A stretch of DNA of 54,055 nucleotides from Chloroflexaceae bacterium (lineage in GTDB: Bacteria; Chloroflexota; Chloroflexia; Chloroflexales; Chloroflexaceae), in the NCBI GenBank assembly GCA_025057155.1, contig JANWYD010000016.1:1-54055 (forward strand). Reading direction: 5' to 3'. This document shows positions 8,607 through 18,149 of this stretch, in pieces. Position 1 is the stretch's first letter; every line of letters starts with the position of its first letter. The translations under genes were made by a program, and so were the position numbers. The notes beneath the pieces are model-generated. The model was not told the DNA's origin. It did no database searches and saw nothing but the letters and a program-made list of their open reading frames with translations.

Positions 8607-9905
8607 ATGAACGACAGCCTGAAAGCCGAACTCGAAGAGCGCTTCCTGCGCTATGTGCGCATTGACACCACCAGCGACCCCGCCTCCTTCACCTCACCCA
8701 GCACGAACCGGCAATTCGACCTGCTCAATCTCCTGGTGGAAGAGTTGCGGGCGATTGGCGCCCGGGACGTGCGCCTGACCGACTACGGAGCGGTGCTGGC
8801 GACCATTCCGGCCACGACAACGGTCGCCGATCCGCCCACCATCGCCTTCCTGGCCCACGTGGACACCGCGCCGGCCTTTAATGGCGCGGGCGTCAAGCCG
8901 GTGGTGCACCGGGCCTACGACGGCAGTGACATCCGCTTCCCCGATAACCCGGACCTGGTGCTCTCACCCAGAGACTACCCCTACCTGGCGGGCAAGATTG
9001 GCGAGGACATCGTCACCGCCAGCGGCACGACCCTGCTGGGCGCCGACGATAAGGCCGGCGTGGCGATTGTGATGGTTATGGCGCGCCACCTGCTCGAAAA
9101 CTCCTCCATTCCCCACGGCCCCATCCGCGTCTGCTTCACCCCCGATGAAGAGATCGGGCGCGGGGTGCATCCCAACCTGCCGGGGGATCTGCAGGCCGAC
9201 GTGGCCTACACCCTCGACGGCGCGCACCTGGGCGAAGTGGTCTACGAGACCTTCTCGGCCGACGCGGCCCGCGTGCGGGTTCAGGGCGTGCCGATCCACC
9301 CTGGCTGGGCTAAGGGCAAACTGGTCAACGCCCTGCATCTGGCGGCCAGAATCGTTGACATGCTTCCCAAGACGCGCCTCACTCCAGAGACCACCGAAGG
9401 GCGCGAGGGCTTTCTGTTTGTCAGCGATTTGCACGGAAACGCGGCCGAGGCGACCATTGAGGTGGCGCTGCGCGATTTTGAACTGGACGGCCTGCGGGCC
9501 CATGGCGAGCTGCTGCAAAAGATCTGCGCCGTCGTCCAGGTCTCTGAGCCGCGGGCGAAGATCACCTGCACCATCACCCCGAGCTACCGCAACATGCGCT
9601 ACTGGCTCGAAAAGGACATGCGCCCGGTCGAACTGGCCCGGGAGGCCTGCCGGCAGGTGGGGGTGGAGCCGTTCTCGGTCCCGGTGCGGGGCGGCACCGA
9701 CGGCTCGCGCCTGACCGAGATGGGTGTGCCGACGCCCAATCTCTTCACCGGCATGCAGGAGATTCACGGGCCGCTGGAATGGGTCAGCCTCCAGGACATG
9801 GCGCGGGCGACCGAGATGGTTATCAAGCTGGCGGAGCTGTGGTCAGCGCAGCCCAGGGCCCTGCCCGGCGCGACGCGGGCCGAACCAGCGGACTGGGTGG
9901 GCTAA
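8607..9905 (+). CDS. pepT: Peptidase T (tripeptide aminopeptidase)
   Basis: The open frame reaches back to 8337, but PepT homology begins at the ATG at 8607 (AAAGGAG about 14 bp upstream), giving 432 residues, close to the family's ~410. This is an M20 zinc peptidase that removes the N-terminal residue of tripeptides in the cytoplasm. Metal and catalytic residues are present: His84 and Asp86 in FLAHVDTAP, Asp147/148 in LGADDKAG, Glu181/182 in FTPDEEIGRG, and the RGGTDGSRLTEMG block near the end, followed by NLFTGMQEIHGPLEW. It appears monocistronic, flanked on both sides by palindromic repeats. Confidence 0.95.
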   Translation: MNDSLKAELEERFLRYVRIDTTSDPASFTSPSTNRQFDLLNLLVEELRAIGARDVRLTDYGAVLATIPATTTVADPPTIAFLAHVDTAPAFNGAGVKPVVHRAYDGSDIRFPDNPDLVLSPRDYPYLAGKIGEDIVTASGTTLLGADDKAGVAIVMVMARHLLENSSIPHGPIRVCFTPDEEIGRGVHPNLPGDLQADVAYTLDGAHLGEVVYETFSADAARVRVQGVPIHPGWAKGKLVNALHLAARIVDMLPKTRLTPETTEGREGFLFVSDLHGNAAEATIEVALRDFELDGLRAHGELLQKICAVVQVSEPRAKITCTITPSYRNMRYWLEKDMRPVELAREACRQVGVEPFSVPVRGGTDGSRLTEMGVPTPNLFTGMQEIHGPLEWVSLQDMARATEMVIKLAELWSAQPRALPGATRAEPADWVG

Positions 9906-10080
9906 ACCTCCCCGCGCCAGGGTGGCGCTGCCACCCGTTTTCCCCGCGGGCAGGGGCACGGGGAAACCAGGTTTCCCGATCCTCCTCCTACCTGGAAGTG
10001 GGACGCCGCTCCTCACCCGCCCCCGCCTCCCGCTCCACCTGCTATGGAGCGGGGGGGCAGGGGGAGGGTGTGGACCACGA
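9906..10080. repeat. Cluster of palindromic repeats after pepT
   Basis: In order: a GGTGGCGCTGCCACC hairpin (9920-9935), a GGGGAAACCAGGTTTCCC copy (9960-9977), and a C-rich/G-rich hairpin (10008-10072) centred on CTCCACCTGCTATGGAG. These probably include the pepT terminator. Confidence 0.55.
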
Positions 10081-10121
10081 ATGTTTGCCTCGGGGGCAAG
10101 GCCCCAACAAGGAGAATCCAC

Positions 10122-10154
10122 ATGGCAGGAGAAGCCGCGGCGGCCCCGCAGTAG
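10122..10154 (+). CDS. Ten-codon mini-ORF upstream of the MFS gene
   Basis: An ATG with AAGGAG 7 bp upstream encodes MAGEAAAAPQ and meets a TAG, with further TAA/TAG codons close by. The ribosome site is better than that of the transporter gene 37 bp downstream. It could be a leader peptide or the 5' scar of a deleted gene; nothing in its sequence decides between them. Confidence 0.3.
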   Translation: MAGEAAAAPQ

Positions 10155-10190
10155 TAATAGACCGTATCTTTATATTACCTTACCCACCCT

Positions 10191-11810
10191 ATGATCACGC
10201 AAACCAACCCCGTCGCACAGCCGCTGGAGGCAGGGGAACAGGCCGGCGCCGGGCTTGATCCGCTGCGCTGGCGGATCCTCGCCGCCTGCTGCGTGGTGGT
10301 CTTCGCCAAACTCTCCGAGCCGCACCTGTGGGTGATCGGCCCCGACGTCCCTGCCAGAGCATTTGGCCAGGGCGGCGAAGTCTACCGCATCCTGGCCAGT
10401 GTGGGCACGGTCATTTTTATTTCGTTCCAGCTCATCGGCGGCGTGCTGGGGGATCTCTTCGGGCGCCGCAGGATCTTTCTGATCGGGGCCATCGGTGTGA
10501 CAGCGAGCAACATCCTGTTGCTGCTGGTATGGAACCTGCCCTCGCTGGTGATCGTGCGAGGACTGGCGGGGATCTTTGGGGCCCTGGTCTTTCCCATCTC
10601 CCTGGGAATGGTCCGCATCGTCTTCAGCGGTCCGGAGCGCAAGACCGCGCTGCTGATCATGTCGTTCGTCAGCGGTCTGGGAACCCTGACGAGCCTGGCG
10701 GCCATTCCCATCGAGCACTTTTTCGGCTGGCGCTGGGCTCTGATCATTCCGATCCTCTTCGGGCTGATCGGCATCAATTTGAGCTGGCGTTACATCCCGG
10801 AGAGTCTGGCCCAGGGCGGCTTCCGGCGTCTGGAAGCGATTGTCGCCGCCGCGTGGACGCTCGTGGCACTGGCCTTGCTCTTCGGGCTCGTGGCGGCTCA
10901 GACCTACCGGGCCTGGCGCAACCCGGTCAGCGTTACCGGGATCGCGGTCGGCTTCCTGACGACCATCGGGCTGGTCTTCTGGTCGCGGTACCGGCGCGAG
11001 CCTGGCCTGCTCGTGGCCCTGCGCCGCATCCCCCATTACTACTTCACCCTGACGCTGTTGCTGACGGCCGTGCTTAGTTTCGCGCTGTCCGGGTACACGG
11101 TGCGGATGTACCAGTACTTCTTCACGGTCAAGGAGTTTTCGGCGCTGGTCGCCGGGCTCGCGCTTTCACCCATTCTCCTGGGGAACATCTTCACCCTGCG
11201 CTGGGTTAACCGTTTCACTATCAGACAGCCCTACTACGTCGCCGTAGGAACCGGGCTGGCAACCATGGGCGTGGCGATGATCCTTTCGGCGCTGGCCCGC
11301 CCGAATACGCCGTACCTGTTCCTGGCGCCGGTCATGGTGCTGTTCGGTCTGGGCTTCCTTATTGCTTCGACGAGCTGGACCACCTTCTTCTTCTCGGCGC
11401 TGCCGGGCGATCTGACTGGTGTAACCGCGGGCATCAACCGGGCGGCGGGGCTGGTGGGCGGAGCGCTGTCCGGCGTGGTGCTCAACGCCGTGATCGTCCA
11501 GCAGGGACTTGCCGATTTCACCCAGCGTCTCCAGGCGCTGGGCGCCAGCGAGGAACAGATCGCGCAGGCCAAAAAGGTCCTCGATGTCCTGCTGCAAAGC
11601 AGCATCCCGGTGGAAGAACTGGCCCAGCACCCCCAGGCGCTGATCCTTATGGGCCTGCTCAACGCCTACCGCGAGTCCTACAGCGTGGCGATCGCCGCGG
11701 CGCTCGTCGTCGGGGGAGTGGTTTGCGTGGGCAGCGGCGCGATCGCCTGGGTATGGCTGCGGCTGGCGCCGCGCCGCCTGATCGAGGCGCTGCCGGAACG
11801 GCGCCGGTAG
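10191..11810 (+). CDS. Major facilitator superfamily transporter (14-helix type)
   Basis: The 539-residue polytopic membrane protein has about 14 hydrophobic helices. The MFS motif A is clear in the first half (GGVLGDLFGRRRIFLIG). A central loop of large, basic character (YRREPGLLVALRRIPHYY) separates the halves, and the last helix ends in a basic tail. Length and helix number fit the DHA2 drug/proton antiporter group, but the substrate cannot be predicted. The start has no Shine-Dalgarno; AT-rich TATATT at 10170-10175 could be a -10 box giving a very short leader. A decayed fragment of a similar transporter lies at 6961-7239. Confidence 0.85.
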   Translation: MITQTNPVAQPLEAGEQAGAGLDPLRWRILAACCVVVFAKLSEPHLWVIGPDVPARAFGQGGEVYRILASVGTVIFISFQLIGGVLGDLFGRRRIFLIGAIGVTASNILLLLVWNLPSLVIVRGLAGIFGALVFPISLGMVRIVFSGPERKTALLIMSFVSGLGTLTSLAAIPIEHFFGWRWALIIPILFGLIGINLSWRYIPESLAQGGFRRLEAIVAAAWTLVALALLFGLVAAQTYRAWRNPVSVTGIAVGFLTTIGLVFWSRYRREPGLLVALRRIPHYYFTLTLLLTAVLSFALSGYTVRMYQYFFTVKEFSALVAGLALSPILLGNIFTLRWVNRFTIRQPYYVAVGTGLATMGVAMILSALARPNTPYLFLAPVMVLFGLGFLIASTSWTTFFFSALPGDLTGVTAGINRAAGLVGGALSGVVLNAVIVQQGLADFTQRLQALGASEEQIAQAKKVLDVLLQSSIPVEELAQHPQALILMGLLNAYRESYSVAIAAALVVGGVVCVGSGAIAWVWLRLAPRRLIEALPERRR

Positions 11811-11858
11811 AGGCGATGTTCTGGTCCTGGTGGTGTGACCCTCCGGGTTGCCATAACC

Positions 11859-12350
11859 CTACGACCGGCGCGCAAAAAACCGGTGAACCATCTCAGTGTG
11901 CAGGGGAAAGGCCAGTTCAGTGGGCGCGGTGATGATCACCCGCGCCTCGGCTTCGCGGTTGGGCACGAACGACGGCAACTCCGCCCCGTCCAGATGGGGA
12001 CCGAGGCCGAACACCAGCAGATAGCCGTCGTTGGTGGAACGAGCGCCGAAGTCGGTGATCAGCTCAGGGGCTACAATTACGCCCGCTTCCTCGCGCAACT
12101 CTCGCGCCGCGGCCTGCTGCCAGCTTTCGTGCATCTCCACAAAGCCGCCGGGGAGGGCTAGCTGGCCCTGCCGGGGGGCGGCGGCGCGACGGATCACCAG
12201 CAACCCGTCGTCAACCGGCACCAATACCAGCGCAACCGGCAAGGGGTTGCGATAGGTCGTGCTGCCGCAGTGGCCGCAGACCCGCGGCCAGCGCTGGCCT
12301 TCCTGAAACGGACGTCCGCAAAACGAGCAATAGGTGTGCTGGCGATACAT
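11859..12350 (-). CDS. Nudix hydrolase with N-terminal zinc ribbon
   Basis: The 163-residue protein starts with a four-Cys ribbon (CSFCGRPF...CGHCGS, residues 8-28). A Nudix box follows: GGFVEMHESWQQAAARELRE and then EAG, which satisfies GX5EX7REUXEEXGU. Such enzymes hydrolyse nucleoside diphosphates linked to another moiety; the zinc ribbon resembles that of NudC/ADP-ribose pyrophosphatase-like proteins, but the size is small for NADH pyrophosphatase, so the substrate is open. It is monocistronic and divergent from the exporter operon. Confidence 0.88.
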   Translation of the reverse strand: MYRQHTYCSFCGRPFQEGQRWPRVCGHCGSTTYRNPLPVALVLVPVDDGLLVIRRAAAPRQGQLALPGGFVEMHESWQQAAARELREEAGVIVAPELITDFGARSTNDGYLLVFGLGPHLDGAELPSFVPNREAEARVIITAPTELAFPLHTEMVHRFFARRS

Positions 12351-12394
12351 GCGCAGAGCTCCAGGTCACAGCCGGCGGGCGAATACGTTGGTGC

Positions 12395-12400
12395 ATTATA
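12395..12400 (-). promoter_or_regulatory. -10 box (TATAAT) for the Nudix gene
   Basis: A perfect minus-strand TATAAT lies 45 bp before the Nudix ATG, implying a leader of about 38 bases. No clear -35 is visible. Confidence 0.45.
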
Positions 12401-12552
12401 CGGCATTCTGTCGCAGTCTGGCGCGGAGAGGCGCGCAGGATAGGGTTCACATCTACCGAACACCTGCGCACCGCAGAGGGCGCGAAGAGTTTTGAAAAGC
12501 CTGTCCTCTGCACGCTCTGCGGCACATCGGTACAGGCGCGCGCGCAGTCTTG

Positions 12553-12565
12553 TGGTATCGTACCA
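12553..12565. promoter_or_regulatory. Palindrome TGGTA-TCG-TACCA, possible operator
   Basis: The 379-bp divergent region between the Nudix and exporter genes has no other gene. This 5+5 bp palindrome resembles the GTGGTA-AAC-TACCAC palindrome before aroC (35721-35735), so both may bind the same regulator; this is only suggestive. Confidence 0.25.
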
Positions 12566-12729
12566 GAGAAGGATCTGCCATCGGCGGTTCGTTGCAAGGC
12601 CATCGTGCAACCGGGCGATGCAGATGCACGTCGTATCGCCGATACTGAGCGGCGGAGCGCGCGCCGCGATGGCGGCGCCCTCCCTGACCTGCTCTTCGTG
12701 GCCCGTGTTCATCGCAGGAGTTGACAGGT

Positions 12730-14538
12730 ATGACACTCGGGGAAAGCCCCCGCAGACGAACACGCAATCGCCGGCGCGCGATGTGGATGATTGGCGGCGG
12801 CGCGCTGGTTCTGGCGCTCATCGCTGGCGCCCTGTTCGGCCTGAGGCCGCGCGGCCAGGCGCCAGGCGCGCTGCCGGAGGGCTGGCAGCGGGCTACGGTG
12901 GTAACCGGCCCTATCGCCGCCAGCGTCAGCGCCACGGGCAATGTTGAACCGGCCGCCGAGGCGCAGGTGCGTTTCGAGGTCAACGGCACCGTCCGTGAGA
13001 TCCTCGTCCGTCCAGGCGACCGGGTGGAGCAGGGGCAGCCGCTGGCCCGGGTTGATCTGACCGACTTGCAGTTGCAGGTCGAACGCGCCCAGGCCGATCT
13101 GCGGCAGGCCCAGGCTGACCTGGAAGCCCTGCTGGCCGGGGCGAGCGAACAGGAGATCGCCGAGGCCCGCGCTCGTGTCGCCCAGGCCCGCAGCCAGCTT
13201 GCCCAGACCCAGAGCAGCGTCACTCAGGCCGACATTGACGCCGCGCGAGCCGAACTGGAGAGCGCCAGGGCGCGCCTGGCGCGCCTCGAAGCCGGCCCCG
13301 CCGCCGATGAGGTGAGCAGCGCCAACCAGCGCGTGCAGAATGCCCAGACGGCTCTGGAACAGGCCCGTGTGAGCCTTTCGGCGGCCAAGGAGCGCGCCCG
13401 GATCGACCTGGAGACCCGCGCCAACGCCCTGCGCAACGCTCAGGACGAGTACAGCCGGATCTACTGGGAGAACCGCGAACTGGAAAAGCTCCCCGGCGAA
13501 CTGCCGCGCGAGCGCGTGGATCGCGAGACCGCCGCCCGGCGGGCCGTCGCCGACGCCGAGGCCGCCCTGGAGGCGGCGCGGATTGCCTACGAACAGGCTC
13601 GCGCCGACGAGATCAGCGTCCTTGCCGCCCGCGAGGCCGATCTGACCAGCGCCCTCGACGCCCGCGACAGGCTGCTCGCCGGCGCCAGGCCCGAAGAGCT
13701 GGCCAGCGCCCGCGCCGAGGTGCAGCGGGCCCAGGCGCGCCTCGACCAGCTCACCGGCGCCAACCGCGCCAGCAGCCTGGCAGCCCAGCAGGCCAATGTC
13801 ACCATTGCCCAGGCCGCTCTCGACCGCCTGCTGGCCGATCCGTCCATCAGCGCCCTCACGGCCCGCGAGGCCGCCGTTGCGCGCGCCGAGGTGGCCCTGC
13901 GCCAGGCCCGACGCAACCTGGAGCTTGGCACGCTGACAGCGCCCTTCGCCGCCAGCGTGGGCCGCGTCGAGATGCGCGTGGGCGAGCCGGCTGGCGCCAC
14001 GGCCTTCATCGCCCTGGTAGACGTGAGCAGTTACCACATCGATGTGCCGGTTGATGAACTCGACATCGCCCAGGTAGAGGTCGGCCAGCGCGCCGAGATC
14101 CGCCTCGACGCCTTGCCCGGGCAGACAATCGGCGGGAACGTGACCACCATCGCTCCGCAGGCGACCCGCAGCGAGACCGGCACCACCAGCTACACGGTGA
14201 CGGTGACGCTCGACGGCGGCAACCCGGACGTTCGCCCTGGCATGACCGCAGTGGTTGAGATCATTACCGCTGAGAAAGACAACGCCCTGCTCGTTCCACG
14301 GCGGGCGCTGCGGGTGGAGGGCGGGCGCAGCTACGTCTACGTGCCTGACCCTTCGCTGCGCCCCCAGCCGGCCCCGCCCGGCCAGCCGGCCCCGCCGCCC
14401 GGCGCGCGCCGCGAGGTGGACATCGGCCTTAGCAACAGCGAATTCGTTGAGATCCTCAGCGGCCTCGAAGCCGGCGACGAAGTGCTGGTGCCGGACGTGG
14501 TCAGTACGTTTATTCCGACCGGGCGACCGAACAGGTAA
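12730..14538 (+). CDS. MacA/HlyD-like periplasmic-adaptor-type export subunit
   Basis: The ATG at 12730 has GCAGGAG 9 bp upstream and is preferred over the TTG at 12721. Of 602 residues, ~17-38 form one N-terminal membrane helix. A barrel half-motif follows (GNVEPAAEAQVRFEVNGTVR), then ~300 residues of Ala/Arg/Glu/Gln-rich coiled-coil hairpin, the returning lipoyl/barrel part (GTLTAPFAASVGRVEMRVGE) and a beta-barrel/MP domain. Classic MacA is ~370 residues, so the hairpin is greatly extended. It forms an operon with the ATPase (52 bp downstream) and two permeases, so it is probably the adaptor of a tripartite-like exporter. Confidence 0.85.
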   Translation: MTLGESPRRRTRNRRRAMWMIGGGALVLALIAGALFGLRPRGQAPGALPEGWQRATVVTGPIAASVSATGNVEPAAEAQVRFEVNGTVREILVRPGDRVEQGQPLARVDLTDLQLQVERAQADLRQAQADLEALLAGASEQEIAEARARVAQARSQLAQTQSSVTQADIDAARAELESARARLARLEAGPAADEVSSANQRVQNAQTALEQARVSLSAAKERARIDLETRANALRNAQDEYSRIYWENRELEKLPGELPRERVDRETAARRAVADAEAALEAARIAYEQARADEISVLAAREADLTSALDARDRLLAGARPEELASARAEVQRAQARLDQLTGANRASSLAAQQANVTIAQAALDRLLADPSISALTAREAAVARAEVALRQARRNLELGTLTAPFAASVGRVEMRVGEPAGATAFIALVDVSSYHIDVPVDELDIAQVEVGQRAEIRLDALPGQTIGGNVTTIAPQATRSETGTTSYTVTVTLDGGNPDVRPGMTAVVEIITAEKDNALLVPRRALRVEGGRSYVYVPDPSLRPQPAPPGQPAPPPGARREVDIGLSNSEFVEILSGLEAGDEVLVPDVVSTFIPTGRPNR

Positions 14539-14589
14539 GACATCGCGCGAGGCTAAGGCGCCGGTGAAACCAGGCCTGACGCAAGAACC

Positions 14590-15327
14590 ATGACAGAACT
14601 GATCGTCGTCAAAAACCTGACCAAAGTATACCGTATGGGCAACGTCGAGGTCCACGCGCTTCGTGGGATCACCCTGAGCATCCGCGAGGGCGAGTTCGTG
14701 GCAATTATGGGGCCGTCGGGCAGCGGTAAATCCACCCTGATGAACATCATTGGCTGCCTGGACCAGCCCACCAGCGGCGAATACTACCTCGACGGCATCA
14801 ACGTCGCGGAACTTGACGACGATCAGTTGGCCGAGATCCGCAATCAGAAGATTGGCTTCGTCTTTCAGCAGTATATGCTCCTCCCTCGCACAACCGCCCT
14901 GCGCAATGTCGAACTGCCGATGCTCTACGGCAGCAAGGGCGGCAATCGCCACGAGCGGGCGCGGGCGGCCCTGGCCGCAGTGGGTATGCTTGATCGCCTG
15001 CACCACAAGCCCAACGAACTCTCAGGCGGCCAGCAGCAGCGGGTGGCCATTGCCCGCGCGCTGGTCAACGAGCCGCGCATCATCCTGGCCGACGAGCCTA
15101 CCGGCGCCCTCGACACCCGCACCGGCGAGGAAATTATGGGCATTTTTCAGAGGCTCAATCGCGAACAGCGCATCACAGTAATCATCGTCACTCACGAACA
15201 CGACGTCGCTCACCACGCCGAGCGGATCATCAGCGTGCGCGACGGACTCATCGCCGGCGACGAGCCGGTGCAGGAGCGGATCATCGCCGGTGCAGCCACC
15301 GCCGTAGAGTCCACTCCAGCGGATTGA
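14590..15327 (+). CDS. MacB/LolD-like ABC transporter ATP-binding protein
   Basis: All ABC motifs are present in 245 residues: Walker [11 protein letters not shown]-loop [20 protein letters not shown], signature LSGGQQQR, Walker [13 protein letters not shown] and the switch His in VTHEHD. The family drives mechanotransmission by MacB/FtsX-type permeases rather than classical channel transport. It is followed after 13 bp by the first permease, so the genes are co-transcribed, and it is the only ATPase for two permeases in this cluster. Confidence 0.93.
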   Translation: MTELIVVKNLTKVYRMGNVEVHALRGITLSIREGEFVAIMGPSGSGKSTLMNIIGCLDQPTSGEYYLDGINVAELDDDQLAEIRNQKIGFVFQQYMLLPRTTALRNVELPMLYGSKGGNRHERARAALAAVGMLDRLHHKPNELSGGQQQRVAIARALVNEPRIILADEPTGALDTRTGEEIMGIFQRLNREQRITVIIVTHEHDVAHHAERIISVRDGLIAGDEPVQERIIAGAATAVESTPAD

Positions 15328-15340
15328 TCGGGGAACCACG

Positions 15341-16594
15341 ATGTATCTCATCGAGTCCTTCCGCGTCGCCCTGCGGGCGCTGGCCAACAATAAGCTCCGT
15401 TCAGCTCTGACGATGCTCGGCATCGTCATCGGCGTCGGCGCCGTCATCGGCATGCTGGCCCTGGGCAATGGCTTTCAGCGGTTCCTGAATGACCAGTTCG
15501 CCCAGCTCGGCGCAGGCAATTTCTACGTCGCGCCTTTCGTTGACAGCAACCGGGTGGAAGCGATTACCGCCGCGCGCCTGAGCGCCGCCGATGCCGAGGC
15601 GATTATGGCCCCGGGCCGGGCGCCGGCAGTGGTGCAGGTGGCCATCGAGTTCAGCAGCGAGGCCCAGGCCAGCGCCGGCCAGCGCCGCGGCCGCTACAAT
15701 GTGCGCGCCGTAAACACCGCCTGGTTCGAGGTCACCCCGCAGGACCTCGCCGCCGGACGGCTCTTTACCGCCGACGAGGACCGCGAGCGCGCCCGCGTGG
15801 CGGTGATCGGGAAACTGGTGGCCGAATACCTCTATGGCGACACGGGCAGCGCGGTCGGCCGGCGTCTGGCCCTTAACGGGGTCGGCTTCGAGGTCATCGG
15901 CGTGCTGGCTACCGAACCAGGCTCGGTTTCGGTTGGCGCTGACCCGGCCGAGGCGGTCTTTGTTCCCTACAGCACCGGCGTCACCCGGCTCTACCGCAAC
16001 CAGGTAAGCGATCGCGTCAACGTCTCGATTATGACCGTGCGGGCGCGCAGTGTGGCCGAGATTAACGAGGCCATTCGCCAGGTGACCATGATCCTGCGCG
16101 AGCAGCACCGGCTCACCTACCAGGATAACGACTTTACCATCATTAACCCGGAGCAGATCGCCGCGCAGCTCAACGTGGTGGTGGGCGGCTTCAACACCTT
16201 CCTCGGCATTGTCGCCGGCATTTCGTTGCTGGTCGGCGGCATCGGGATCATGAATATAATGCTGGTCAGCGTCACCGAGCGCACCCGCGAAATCGGGCTG
16301 CGGAAGGCGGTGGGCGCAAAGCGCCGGGATATTTTGCTCCAGTTCCTGATCGAAGCCCTCACCCTCTGTCTGATCGGCGGCGCGGCGGGAATCCTGCTGG
16401 GCTTTGGCCTGTCACTGCTGGGCACTTTCATCCTGGTTAACCTGTTCGAGGCCGAGGGCGCCGTGGCGCGCGTCTACGTGAGCAACATCGCCCTCGCCAC
16501 CGGCATCGCCGCCGCCGTCGGGGTGATCTTTGGCTTTTTTCCAGCTCTCCAGGCCTCGCGGCTCAATCCAATCGAGGCCCTGCGGACGGAGTAG
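15341..16594 (+). CDS. MacB-like ABC permease, first copy
   Basis: The 417-residue protein has the MacB/FtsX layout: helix 1 at ~20-42 (NNKLRSALTMLGIVIGVGAV), a large extracytoplasmic MacB-PCD domain (~45-280), then three C-terminal helices with the conserved cytoplasmic turn TREIGLRKAVGAKRRDILLQ. It ends PALQASRLNPIEALRTE, the usual family tail. It lacks a fused ATPase, which is supplied by the preceding gene. Closely related in sequence and length to the permease at 16830. Confidence 0.92.
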   Translation: MYLIESFRVALRALANNKLRSALTMLGIVIGVGAVIGMLALGNGFQRFLNDQFAQLGAGNFYVAPFVDSNRVEAITAARLSAADAEAIMAPGRAPAVVQVAIEFSSEAQASAGQRRGRYNVRAVNTAWFEVTPQDLAAGRLFTADEDRERARVAVIGKLVAEYLYGDTGSAVGRRLALNGVGFEVIGVLATEPGSVSVGADPAEAVFVPYSTGVTRLYRNQVSDRVNVSIMTVRARSVAEINEAIRQVTMILREQHRLTYQDNDFTIINPEQIAAQLNVVVGGFNTFLGIVAGISLLVGGIGIMNIMLVSVTERTREIGLRKAVGAKRRDILLQFLIEALTLCLIGGAAGILLGFGLSLLGTFILVNLFEAEGAVARVYVSNIALATGIAAAVGVIFGFFPALQASRLNPIEALRTE

Positions 16595-16619
16595 GGGCCC
16601 TTCGGGAAGAGGGAGGCGA

Positions 16620-16695
16620 AGCAGGGTTTTCCGGGAGGGCTACGCCTTCCCGGACCCGCCCGGCCGGCAGGAGTACGGGGAAACCCGGTTTCCCC
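16620..16695. repeat. Dispersed repeat with GGGGAAACCCGGTTTCCCC, full copy
   Basis: A GGGAGGGCTACGCCTTCCC half-palindrome (16634 onwards) is followed by the 19-bp palindrome at 16677-16695. It is the best-preserved copy of this two-part element in the window. Confidence 0.75.
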
Positions 16696-16726
16696 TGGCC
16701 GTTCCAACCGACGGCGGGACCGCTCC

Positions 16727-16806
16727 TCACCCTCCCCCGCCTCGCTGCGCTCGGCGCCCCTCCCTCTCCACCTATGGTGGAGAGAGAGGGGGCTGGGGGA
16801 GGGTGA
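16727..16806. repeat. C-rich/G-rich long hairpin between the two permease genes
   Basis: TCACCCTCCCCC (16727-16738) pairs with GGGGGAGGGTGA (16795-16806), and an inner stem CCTCTCCACC-TAT-GGTGGAGAG completes the fold. It lies 24 bp before the second permease and may weaken or terminate readthrough. Confidence 0.7.
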
Positions 16807-16829
16807 AAACCAAAACCTCAGGATAAACT

Positions 16830-18095
16830 ATGTCTCTCTCTGAAGCCTTTCGCGTGGCCTGGGAGGCCATGTCCAGCAATAAGTTGCGTTCCCTGCTGAC
16901 GATGCTCGGCATCATCATTGGCGTGGGCGCGGTAGTGGGGATGCTGGCCATCGGCGATGGCTACTCGCGCTGGGTAGACGCCGAGTTCGAGCGCCTGGGT
17001 CTGGGCACATTTTATGTCAACCCAAGGGTGGACAGCCCCAACCCCGATGAGCCGCTGGAACCCCGCCTCACCGCCGCCGATGCCGAGGCGATCATGGCGC
17101 CGGGGCGCGCGCCTGCCGTGGAGTTCGTGGTGGTGGAACTGAGCCGCAGCGGCGTCGTGAGCGCGGGGGGCGAACGCTACCTCTTCGGCGTCAAAGGCGT
17201 GACGCCGACCTATTTTGCCGTAGGCGCGCAGGAACTGGGCGACGGGCGCTGGTTCGACGCCCAGGAAGAGCATACCGCCGCTCGCGTGGCGGTAATTGGG
17301 AAGACCGTGGCCGAGACGCTCTTCGGAGGCATCGAAGGCGCCGTGGGTCGCCGCATCACCGTCAATGGCGTGCAGTTCGAGGTGGTCGGCGTCTCTACTA
17401 CCAGGCAGAGCCAGGCTGCGGGCGCTGTGGGCCGCTTCGGCGACCCGGGTGAGCAGGTCTATCTGCCCTACAGCACCGCTCGCAACCGCCTCTTCCGCAA
17501 TGACGTCACCGCGCGCGTGGACGTCTCAACGATGACGGTCAAGGCCCGCGATCCGCTGAATGTGGACGAGGCCATCCGCCAGGTGACAATGGTGCTGCGC
17601 GAGGAGCACCGCCTGACCTATCAGCCCAACGACTTCTCGATCACCAACCCGGCCCAGCTCGCCAACCAGTTCCGCGCGGTACAGGTGGGCTTCAGCGCCT
17701 TTCTGGGCACCATCGGCGGCATCTCGCTGCTGGTGGGAGGCATCGGGATCATGAACATCATGCTGGTGAGCGTGACGCAACGCACGCGCGAGATCGGGCT
17801 GCGAAAGGCGGTGGGGGCAAAGCGCCGCGACATCCTGCTGCAATTCCTAATCGAAGCCATCACCCTCTGCCTCTTCGGCGGCTTGCTCGGCATCGGGCTG
17901 GGCTATCTGCTCTCGCTCCTCGGCAATGTGTTCCTGGCCAGCCTGTCACCCGACGGCGGGCTGCGCACGAATGTCTCGCTCTTCGCTGTGGTGCTGGCCA
18001 CGTCAATCGCGGCGGGGGTCGGCCTGTTCTTCGGCCTCTTTCCGGCCATGCGCGCGGCGCGTCTCGACCCCATCCGCGCGCTGCGTAACGAGTGA
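16830..18095 (+). CDS. MacB-like ABC permease, second copy
   Basis: This 421-residue protein is a clear paralogue of the upstream permease: the same first helix block (SSNKLRSLLTMLGIIIGVGA), PCD domain, GGISLLVGGIGIMNIMLVSV helix, TREIGLRKAVGAKRRDILLQ turn and R.DPI.ALR.E tail. The extracytoplasmic domain has diverged more than the membrane part. The gap of 235 bp from the first permease is filled by repeats, and the region lacks a second ATPase, suggesting a permease heterodimer or alternative pairing with the one ATPase. Confidence 0.92.
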   Translation: MSLSEAFRVAWEAMSSNKLRSLLTMLGIIIGVGAVVGMLAIGDGYSRWVDAEFERLGLGTFYVNPRVDSPNPDEPLEPRLTAADAEAIMAPGRAPAVEFVVVELSRSGVVSAGGERYLFGVKGVTPTYFAVGAQELGDGRWFDAQEEHTAARVAVIGKTVAETLFGGIEGAVGRRITVNGVQFEVVGVSTTRQSQAAGAVGRFGDPGEQVYLPYSTARNRLFRNDVTARVDVSTMTVKARDPLNVDEAIRQVTMVLREEHRLTYQPNDFSITNPAQLANQFRAVQVGFSAFLGTIGGISLLVGGIGIMNIMLVSVTQRTREIGLRKAVGAKRRDILLQFLIEAITLCLFGGLLGIGLGYLLSLLGNVFLASLSPDGGLRTNVSLFAVVLATSIAAGVGLFFGLFPAMRAARLDPIRALRNE

Positions 18096-18149
18096 CCGGC
18101 CGGAGGAAAAGGCAGATAGGCCGACCGTCCTCCCATCTCACCTTTGACC

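Noticed and set aside
12709-15006. 765-codon minus-strand frame opposite the exporter genes
   Set aside because: Antisense to the coiled-coil adaptor and ATPase, both clearly identified; no ribosome site.
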